Below, in pieces: positions 1 to 3,869 of a stretch of 6,089 nucleotides of DNA. The stretch lies in assembly GCA_013389125.1 (NCBI GenBank), contig JACADX010000037.1:1-6089 (forward strand), read 5' to 3'. This stretch comes from Parvularculaceae bacterium. Lineage in GTDB: Bacteria; Pseudomonadota; Alphaproteobacteria; Caulobacterales; Parvularculaceae. Position numbers and translations under genes: made by a program. The notes below the pieces were generated by a model that did no database searches, was not told where the DNA came from, and worked only from the letters and a program-made list of their open reading frames with translations. Numbering within the stretch: the first letter of the stretch is position 1; each line of letters opens with the position of its first letter.

Positions 1-611
1 CGGACGGCGCCGTCGACTATTACAACTCGATTTCCGTGATCGCGGAAACCGCCGAAGGCCGCGTTCCGATCGCCCATTACGACAAGCACCATCTTGTCCC
101 CTTCGGCGAGTATCTGCCGCTTGAAGGGCTTCTCCGAACGCTCGGACTGGCCCAGCTCGCGCCCTATGACGACGGCTTCAGGAGAGGACCGGGGCCGGCG
201 ACCATTTCAATTGGGGGACCGCCCTTTGCGGCGCTTGTCTGCTACGAGGCGATATTTCCCGGGCGGATTTATCCGCGCGACCGTCGTCCGGCGTGGATCG
301 CGACGGTCACCAATGATTCCTGGTTCGGGGATTCCTCTGGCCCTCGCCAGCATTTCGATCAGGCGCGCCTGCGCACAGTCGAGACCGGGCTTCCGATGGC
401 GCGATCAGCCAATTCCGGCGTCTCGGGCCTGATTGACGGGACGGGGCGGGTGCGCGCCCGGATTCCGCTCTATAAGACTGGCGTGATTGACGCGGCCCTG
501 CCGGCGCCTCTGCCGCCAACCCTATACGCCCGGCTTGGCGATCTGCCGTTCGCCCTGATGATGGCGGCGGCTGGCTTCGCCGGTTTTTTCGCTGGCCGGC
601 CAGCAAGATAG
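1..611 (+). CDS. lnt: Apolipoprotein N-acyltransferase, C-terminal part (5' end outside window)
   Basis: The inner-membrane enzyme Lnt transfers an acyl chain from a phospholipid to the N-terminal cysteine of lipoproteins, the last step of lipoprotein maturation. The reading frame is open from the window edge (codons start at base 3), giving about 202 residues of the nitrilase-like domain and the C-terminal tail. Visible motifs are YDKHHLVPFGEYLP near fragment residues 26-39, holding the catalytic lysine (K28) and the conserved glutamate of the PFGE loop, and LVCYEAIFPG near residues 78-87, holding the catalytic cysteine (C80). TNDSWFGDSSGPRQH and the ARSANSG motif also fit the family. The catalytic glutamate and the N-terminal membrane helices lie upstream of the window. 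A hydrophobic segment near the C-terminus (about 180-198) fits the last membrane helix. Downstream is a PhrR-like regulator; in Sinorhizobium the lnt homologue has been called actA and lies beside phrR. Nothing visible suggests inactivation. Confidence 0.95.
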   Translation, partial: DGAVDYYNSISVIAETAEGRVPIAHYDKHHLVPFGEYLPLEGLLRTLGLAQLAPYDDGFRRGPGPATISIGGPPFAALVCYEAIFPGRIYPRDRRPAWIATVTNDSWFGDSSGPRQHFDQARLRTVETGLPMARSANSGVSGLIDGTGRVRARIPLYKTGVIDAALPAPLPPTLYARLGDLPFALMMAAAGFAGFFAGRPAR

Positions 612-632
612 CTGTGACACAACCTTTGCGAG

Positions 633-666
633 CCCCGGGAAATGCTTTATGGTCCTCCACCCGGGG
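633..666 (+). promoter_or_regulatory. Perfect 7-bp inverted repeat with 20-nt loop upstream of the phrR-like gene
   Basis: CCCCGGG at 633-639 pairs completely with CCCGGGG at 660-666, leaving a 20-nt loop richer in A and T. It sits 22 nt after the lnt stop and 59 nt before the regulator start. No T-run follows, so it is not a typical intrinsic terminator. It could be an RNA hairpin separating lnt from the regulator, or an operator, since each arm is itself nearly palindromic. Regulators of this type can control their own gene, but binding here is inference only. Confidence 0.35.
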
Positions 667-725
667 AGACTTCGCAGGAAACCGTCCGTTGGGCTGACGG
701 GCGAGAGCGAAGCAGGAAGGGCGAC

Positions 726-1154
726 ATGGCGGATGAAAAAAAGCCGCACCCGATCGACGTACACGTCGGCGGGCGGGTGCGGCTGAGACGGACGATGCTG
801 GGAATGAGTCAGGACAAGCTCGCCGATGCGCTCGGCCTGACGTTCCAGCAAATTCAAAAATACGAAAAGGGCGTCAATCGCATTGGCGCGAGCCGGGTGT
901 TTGAGATTTCCCGGGTGCTTGGCGTTCCGATCCAGTTCTTTTTTGACGACTACGACGCCAACACCGGCCGGTCATACGGTTTTGCGGAATCAGGGCCGGA
1001 CGACGGCGCGGCGATGATGGAGCTTTTGAACACCCCGGAAGGGGTGCAACTGTGCAAGCATTTCGCCGCGATCACCGATCCGAAAATCCGCAAGCGCGTG
1101 CTCGAACTTGTGAAATCGCTCTCGGACGGCGAGGGGCTTTCCGCCACCGCCTGA
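726..1154 (+). CDS. phrR: XRE-family transcriptional regulator of the PhrR/PraR type
   Basis: This is a 142-aa cytoplasmic DNA-binding protein. The Cro/C1-type helix-turn-helix spans about residues 13-70, with recognition region MSQDKLADALGLTFQQIQKY (27-46) followed by EKGVNRIGASRVFEISRVLGVPIQFFFDD. The C-terminal 60 residues form a charged, probably helical tail (ITDPKIRKRVLELVKSLS). The N-terminus with PHPIDVHVGGRVRLRRTMLGMSQ closely resembles rhizobial PhrR (low-pH-induced, beside actA/lnt) and PraR (repressor of quorum-sensing and biofilm genes). The start at 726 is chosen because AGGAAGG (714-720) lies 5 nt upstream and the family begins here; the longer frame from 642 has no such site and would overlap the 633-666 hairpin. 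It lies between lnt and metK on the same strand, with an 89-nt gap to metK. The regulator type is certain; the symbol is by resemblance and context. Confidence 0.88.
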   Translation: MADEKKPHPIDVHVGGRVRLRRTMLGMSQDKLADALGLTFQQIQKYEKGVNRIGASRVFEISRVLGVPIQFFFDDYDANTGRSYGFAESGPDDGAAMMELLNTPEGVQLCKHFAAITDPKIRKRVLELVKSLSDGEGLSATA

Positions 1155-1183
1155 GCGCCGTCATTGTTGATGGACAGGCCCCA

Positions 1184-1204
1184 GCCGCTTCGTTAGAAGC
1201 CGGC
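1184..1204 (+). promoter_or_regulatory. Hairpin in the metK leader
   Basis: GCTTC (1187-1191), loop GTTA, and GAAGC (1196-1200) form a perfect 5-bp stem. It extends through GCC (1184-1186) pairing with GGC (1202-1204), with C1201 bulged. It lies 40 nt before the metK start. No T-run follows directly. It may be part of a structured 5' leader; I could not match it to the SAM-II or SAM/SAH riboswitch consensus. Confidence 0.3.
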
Positions 1205-1219
1205 GCGGCATAAACTTTT

Positions 1220-1231
1220 CCTTATATAAGG
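1220..1231 (+). promoter_or_regulatory. 12-bp perfect palindrome just before the metK ribosome binding site
   Basis: CCTTATATAAGG is a self-complementary 12-mer ending 4 nt before the metK Shine-Dalgarno stretch GAGGGG (1235-1240). It is the most AT-rich part of the gap. It could be a protein-binding site or part of a promoter, although a -10 element here would leave almost no leader. As RNA the palindrome can barely form a hairpin because its loop would be too small. Its role is unknown. Confidence 0.3.
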
Positions 1232-1243
1232 GTTGAGGGGTCC

Positions 1244-2467
1244 ATGGCTCGCCGTTCTTACTTGTTTACGTCCGAAAGCGTCTCCGAAGGGCACCCCGAC
1301 AAGGTCTGCGACCGGATTTCCGATGAGGTCGTCGACCTCGTTTATCGTGAAGCCGCAGCAACGGGGATGAACGGCTGGAACGTCCGCTGCGCCTGCGAAA
1401 CGCTTGCGACGACGAACCGCGTCGTTATCGCCGGCGAAGTGAGAATCCCCGAGACGCTGATGAACGGCAAAGGGGTTGTCGCCGATCGCTTCATTGATGT
1501 CGCGCGGCGCGCGATTAGGGACATCGGATACGAACAGGACGGCTTCACCTGGCGCGACCAGACAAAAATTGAGGTCTTGCTGCATGGTCAGTCAGCGGAC
1601 ATCGCGCAAGGCGTCGATAAGGCGGCCGACGCCAACGCCGAAGGCGCAGGCGATCAAGGCATCATGTTCGGTTACGCCTGCCGCGAGACGCCGGCGTTGA
1701 TGCCGGCGCCGATTTATTACAGTCACAAGATTCTCGAGCTTCTCGCCGCCGCGCGGCATAAAGGCGAGGGCGACGCCGGCCGCCTCGGCCCCGACGCGAA
1801 GAGCCAGGTCACCGTCAAATATGAAGCCGGAACGCCGTCGGAAGTCGTATCGATCGTGCTCTCGACGCAGCATCTCGATCCGACCTGGGACTCAAAGAAA
1901 GTCCGTTCGGTCGTCGAACCCTATATCCGCAAGGCGCTGGGCGATCTGAAGATCTCGCCCGCCTGCCAGTGGCATATCAATCCGACGGGCAAGTTCGTAA
2001 CCGGCGGGCCCGACGGCGACGCCGGCCTTACGGGACGCAAGATAATCGTCGACACTTATGGCGGCGCGGCGCCGCATGGCGGCGGCGCCTTTTCAGGCAA
2101 AGACACGACGAAGGTCGACCGGTCCGCCGCCTATGCGGCGCGCTATCTCGCCAAGAACGTCGTCGCCGCCGACATGGCGGACCGCTGCACCATCCAGCTT
2201 TCCTATGCGATCGGCGTCGCCAAGCCGTTGTCGATTTATGTCGATCTTCATGGAACAGGCCGGGTCGACGAGGCGGCGCTTGAACGCGCCCTCGCCGAAG
2301 CGATGGATCTGACGCCGACCGGCATTCGCCGCCATCTCGGCCTCAACAAGCCGATTTACGCGCGCACCGCCGCTTACGGCCATTTCGGACGCGCGCCCGA
2401 CGCCGACGGCGGCTTTTCCTGGGAAAAGATCGACCTCGTCGACGCGCTGACGAAGGCGATCCGCTGA
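1244..2467 (+). CDS. metK: S-adenosylmethionine synthetase (methionine adenosyltransferase)
   Basis: MetK makes S-adenosylmethionine from methionine and ATP, releasing phosphate and pyrophosphate; it is cytosolic and normally a tetramer. At 407 aa it is full length, slightly longer than the E. coli enzyme, as is common in alphaproteobacteria. Visible signatures are SEGHPDKVCDRISDE (residues 14-28, with the active-site histidine H17 and metal-binding D19), GEVRIPET (64-71), GDQGIMFGYA (136-145), GGPDGDAGLTGRKIIVDTYG (254-273), and GGGAFSGKDTTKVDRS (279-294), the phosphate-binding glycine-rich loop with its lysine. All expected catalytic regions are intact. GAGGGG (1235-1240) serves as the ribosome binding site with tight spacing, supporting the ATG at 1244. 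It follows the phrR-like gene on the same strand. In many Rhizobiales trmB follows metK; here an oppositely oriented accessory gene does. Confidence 0.98.
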   Translation: MARRSYLFTSESVSEGHPDKVCDRISDEVVDLVYREAAATGMNGWNVRCACETLATTNRVVIAGEVRIPETLMNGKGVVADRFIDVARRAIRDIGYEQDGFTWRDQTKIEVLLHGQSADIAQGVDKAADANAEGAGDQGIMFGYACRETPALMPAPIYYSHKILELLAAARHKGEGDAGRLGPDAKSQVTVKYEAGTPSEVVSIVLSTQHLDPTWDSKKVRSVVEPYIRKALGDLKISPACQWHINPTGKFVTGGPDGDAGLTGRKIIVDTYGGAAPHGGGAFSGKDTTKVDRSAAYAARYLAKNVVAADMADRCTIQLSYAIGVAKPLSIYVDLHGTGRVDEAALERALAEAMDLTPTGIRRHLGLNKPIYARTAAYGHFGRAPDADGGFSWEKIDLVDALTKAIR

Positions 2468-2516
2468 GAGATCTTCGGCGACAACGACTTGCGCGACGCG
2501 TGTCACGTTACAGGGG

Positions 2517-2559
2517 GGCGATACGAAAGCGAGAAAACGTCTGTAGTGAGGTTATCGCC
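2517..2559. repeat. Inverted repeat in the metK/HTH convergent gap
   Basis: GGCGATA (2517-2523) and TATCGCC (2553-2559) are perfect 7-bp inverted copies separated by 29 nt. They lie between the convergent ends of metK (2467) and the HTH gene (2568). The long spacer and lack of T-runs argue against a strong intrinsic terminator. The repeat could be a weak bidirectional transcript end or chance. No other element is visible in this 100-nt gap. Confidence 0.2.
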
Positions 2560-2567
2560 GTCTAGCG

Positions 2568-3386
2568 TCAGATTCTGGGCGGCTCTTTCTTATATCGCTC
2601 GCACGCGTTTTTGTAGAGCACGTCATATTCCTCCGCACTCATTGACGGCGCCAGTTGCCTTGCAAGTTCGTGTGGGGCCTTTTGCAGGTTCGTCGTGAAT
2701 AGTGCACCGTCATCCCAAACGCTCTGCTCAAGGTGCATGGCGAAGCTCACAATCCCTGACCCACGCAGCAACAAGAACGGGTCATGAGTCGGCATGCCTT
2801 CGGTGTGAATTCTTCCAATCGCCAAAACCTCTTTGCCAAACCGCACAAAGTTCGGATAGGCGATCAAGCGCGAAGTTGATCCGGGCGGCGCAACAACTCT
2901 TAAAGCGTAGTGATGATTATTCCGGAAGAATTCTGAATTGAACTGGAGCTGCATGAGCCTCTCGATGTCCAACACCTGCTCAATGCGTCTGACGGAGAGT
3001 GATCTGTTTTTGATTTTTTCAATGGCGCGCTTGTTAAGGCGCTCACTGAAGCCAAGATGGAACGAGTCATATCCACTTAGTGCGATTCTCGTCTCAAAAA
3101 TCTTGTCGACCCGATCAATGTAGTACTCCCAGACTATGCCGAGATCCGCAGTTACGTTATCGAACGAATATACTCTTGCGCATTCTGTGGTGAAGGCGTG
3201 CAACTGCTCCCAATTTTGCACTCCGAAAAATCGCGCTGCGGAAGCACGCCTGTCGGGTTCAATTTCAGACTCGTTTCTTCGCCAATTCCGCAGAGTTCGG
3301 TCGGAAACACCAAGCTCAAGCGCGAGTTCGCCGCTGGTCCGACCATACAAAACGAGAGCATCTTCAAGTACTCGCCCATCAGGCAT
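2568..3386 (-). CDS. HTH-domain protein with an unrecognised C-terminal domain
   Basis: I do not recognise this 272-aa protein. Residues about 5-60 look like a helix-turn-helix: GELALELGVSDRTLRNWRRN (19-38) has the spacing and hydrophobic pattern of an XRE/MerR-like DNA-binding unit. The remaining 200 residues are a mixed helix/strand domain with no membrane segments. It is rich in aromatic and basic residues (RIEQVLDIERLMQLQFNSEF, ALRVVAPPGSTSRLIAYPNF), which would suit a sensor or ligand-binding module, but I cannot name a family. A GTG 12 codons upstream (3422) also opens the frame. The ATG at 3386 is preferred because GGAG stands 8 nt before it on this strand, whereas the GTG has no ribosome binding site. 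Base composition is clearly less GC-rich than lnt, metK or the transporter, suggesting horizontal transfer. It is divergent from the 48-aa membrane protein gene, so control of that gene and of itself is a reasonable inference. Confidence 0.75.
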   Translation of the reverse strand: MPDGRVLEDALVLYGRTSGELALELGVSDRTLRNWRRNESEIEPDRRASAARFFGVQNWEQLHAFTTECARVYSFDNVTADLGIVWEYYIDRVDKIFETRIALSGYDSFHLGFSERLNKRAIEKIKNRSLSVRRIEQVLDIERLMQLQFNSEFFRNNHHYALRVVAPPGSTSRLIAYPNFVRFGKEVLAIGRIHTEGMPTHDPFLLLRGSGIVSFAMHLEQSVWDDGALFTTNLQKAPHELARQLAPSMSAEEYDVLYKNACERYKKEPPRI

Positions 3387-3473
3387 GATCGCCGCTCCAA
3401 AGTTCCACACAACCGACCGCACGTTACTACGAACATCTTGATCCGCATAATGATCTACCAGTTAGATTCCGAT

Positions 3474-3493
3474 AAACATATAACATATTGTTT
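3474..3493. promoter_or_regulatory. Candidate operator: imperfect palindrome with tandem AACATAT repeat
   Basis: The stretch AAACATATAACATATTGTTT has inverted ends (AAACA / TGTTT) and contains two abutting copies of AACATAT (3475-3481 and 3482-3488). It lies between the divergent HTH gene and small membrane protein gene and overlaps promoter candidates on both strands. This is where an autoregulating HTH protein would be expected to bind. Binding is inferred from position and symmetry only. Confidence 0.4.
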
Positions 3494-3509
3494 TTACGCT
3501 ATATTCCAA
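3480..3509 (-). promoter_or_regulatory. Candidate sigma-70 promoter for the HTH gene
   Basis: Read on the - strand, TTGGAA (3509-3504) and TGTTAT (3485-3480) are separated by 18 nt. Each matches 4 of 6 consensus bases. The predicted start would be about 80-90 nt before the preferred ATG at 3386. The match is modest and the AT-rich context makes false positives easy. Confidence 0.3.
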
Positions 3510-3516
3510 ATACACT
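3488..3516 (+). promoter_or_regulatory. Candidate sigma-70 promoter for the small membrane protein and possibly the transporter
   Basis: TTGTTT (3488-3493) and TACACT (3511-3516) are separated by exactly 17 nt and lie downstream of the palindrome at 3474-3493, with which the -35 overlaps. Transcription would begin near 3523, giving a leader of about 100 nt before the ATG at 3621. A second, weaker pair, TTGCCG (3541-3546) and TGCTAC (3564-3569), also has 17-nt spacing. Confidence 0.35.
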
Positions 3517-3542
3517 ACGGTGCCGCACAATTCCGGAAGGTT

Positions 3543-3598
3543 GCCGTCAATGTGACGGCCAAGTGCTACTCTCGGGTTTCCCAGCGGCCTATGGTCGC
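3543..3598 (+). promoter_or_regulatory. Two short hairpins in the leader of the small ORF
   Basis: The first hairpin is GCCGTCA (3543-3549) with TGACGGC (3553-3559), seven pairs around ATG, realistically six pairs with a 5-nt loop. The second is GCGGCC (3584-3589) with GGTCGC (3593-3598), six pairs including one G-U, around TAT. Both fall between the promoter candidate at 3488-3516 and the ribosome binding site at 3610-3618. The first is also a DNA dyad and could be a protein site. The tandem hairpins do not carry the ACGR loops of the guanidine-II (mini-ykkC) class. Confidence 0.3.
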
Positions 3599-3620
3599 AT
3601 GGTCAAAACGGAGAAGAGTT

Positions 3621-3767
3621 ATGACCGAACACAACAACTACTACCCTTGCCATCCGGAAAAAGACCCAAATCCATTCGCTCCATTAGGATGGATTTCATT
3701 TGGCTGCCTATTGAGCATCGCCGTCGCCTCATTCGCCATCTTCGTGCAAAGGGCAATGGGAACCTGA
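3621..3767 (+). CDS. Small single-pass membrane protein, 48 aa, function unknown
   Basis: I do not recognise this protein. It has a polar N-terminus rich in N, Y, H and P (MTEHNNYYPCHPEKDPNPFA), one hydrophobic segment of about 20 residues (about 22-42, LGWISFGCLLSIAVASFAIF) and a short basic tail (VQRAMGT). This predicts one membrane helix. Cysteines are present at residues 10 and 29. The start is supported by GGAGAAGAG at 3610-3618, two nt before the ATG; the GGAG core sits 7 nt away. The stop TGA overlaps an ATG (TGATG) that opens a 7-codon ORF. The frame is the same as that of the transporter downstream and is open from after this TGA up to 3870. A competing frame with an ATG at 3599 lacks a hydrophobic pattern and a good ribosome binding site. 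The position before SulP suggests a possible accessory role, which is inference. Confidence 0.6.
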   Translation: MTEHNNYYPCHPEKDPNPFAPLGWISFGCLLSIAVASFAIFVQRAMGT

Positions 3768-3790
3768 TGGTCTATCCGTCTAGGAAATAG
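3767..3790 (+). CDS. Possible 7-codon leader ORF (MVYPSRK)
   Basis: Its ATG overlaps the TGA of the 48-aa ORF (TGATG), a typical translational-coupling arrangement. It ends with TAG at 3788-3790, immediately before AGGAGG (3791-3796) and the 5' arm of the hairpin at 3796-3842. A ribosome finishing here would cover the base of that hairpin. The ORF is so short that it may be accidental; only the geometry makes it worth recording. Confidence 0.2.
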   Translation: MVYPSRK

Positions 3791-3848
3791 AGGAGGCCCG
3801 TCGCTGCGAACCGGCCCCATAAGGGTTGGTCCCGCGGCGGGCGCTTTT
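3791..3848 (+). ncRNA. Structured leader RNA of the SulP transporter gene (candidate cis-regulatory element or terminator)
   Basis: A strong two-tier hairpin is visible. The outer stem GCCCGTCGC (3796-3804) pairs with GCGGCGGGC (3834-3842), nine pairs with one G-U. An asymmetric internal loop (TGCGA / CCC) leads to an inner stem ACCGGCCC (3810-3817) with GGGTTGGT (3823-3830), eight pairs with two G-U, closed by the loop CATAA. GCTTTT follows at 3843-3848, a short T-run. AGGAGG (3791-3796) abuts the 5' side. The element ends 27 nt before the transporter ATG. A motif named sul1 RNA has been described upstream of sulfate transporter genes in Alphaproteobacteria. The position matches, but I cannot confirm its consensus from memory. 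Alternatives are an intrinsic terminator of the small ORF or an attenuator. Confidence 0.55.
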
Positions 3849-3869
3849 GTCGACGCTATTCGGTACGCG

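Noticed and set aside
642..725. Upstream start at 642 for the phrR-like gene
   Set aside because: The 28 extra residues do not resemble the family N-terminus, the ATG has no ribosome binding site, and it falls inside the 633-666 hairpin; the ATG at 726 has AGGAAGG 5 nt upstream.
1155..1243. SAM-II or SAM/SAH riboswitch upstream of metK
   Set aside because: The conserved pseudoknot bases I remember for these classes could not be found, so only generic hairpins are reported.
2093..2506. - strand frame overlapping the metK end
   Set aside because: It is antisense to strongly conserved metK and has no recognisable motif.
2489..2698. Remnant of trmB or a new + strand gene after metK
   Set aside because: The + strand translation shows no trmB motifs and runs antisense into the HTH gene.
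3387..3422. GTG start at 3422 for the HTH gene
   Set aside because: No ribosome binding site precedes it, whereas GGAG stands 8 nt before the ATG at 3386. It remains possible as a longer form.
3488..3790. Overlapping + strand frame across the small membrane ORF (ATG at 3591 or 3599)
   Set aside because: The translation is basic with no hydrophobic or domain pattern and no suitable ribosome binding site; the 48-aa frame has both a membrane segment and a good site.
2441..3856. Shared GTCGACGC near metK end and before SulP as attachment repeats of an island
   Set aside because: An 8-bp match of this composition is common in GC-rich DNA, and no integrase or tRNA accompanies it.
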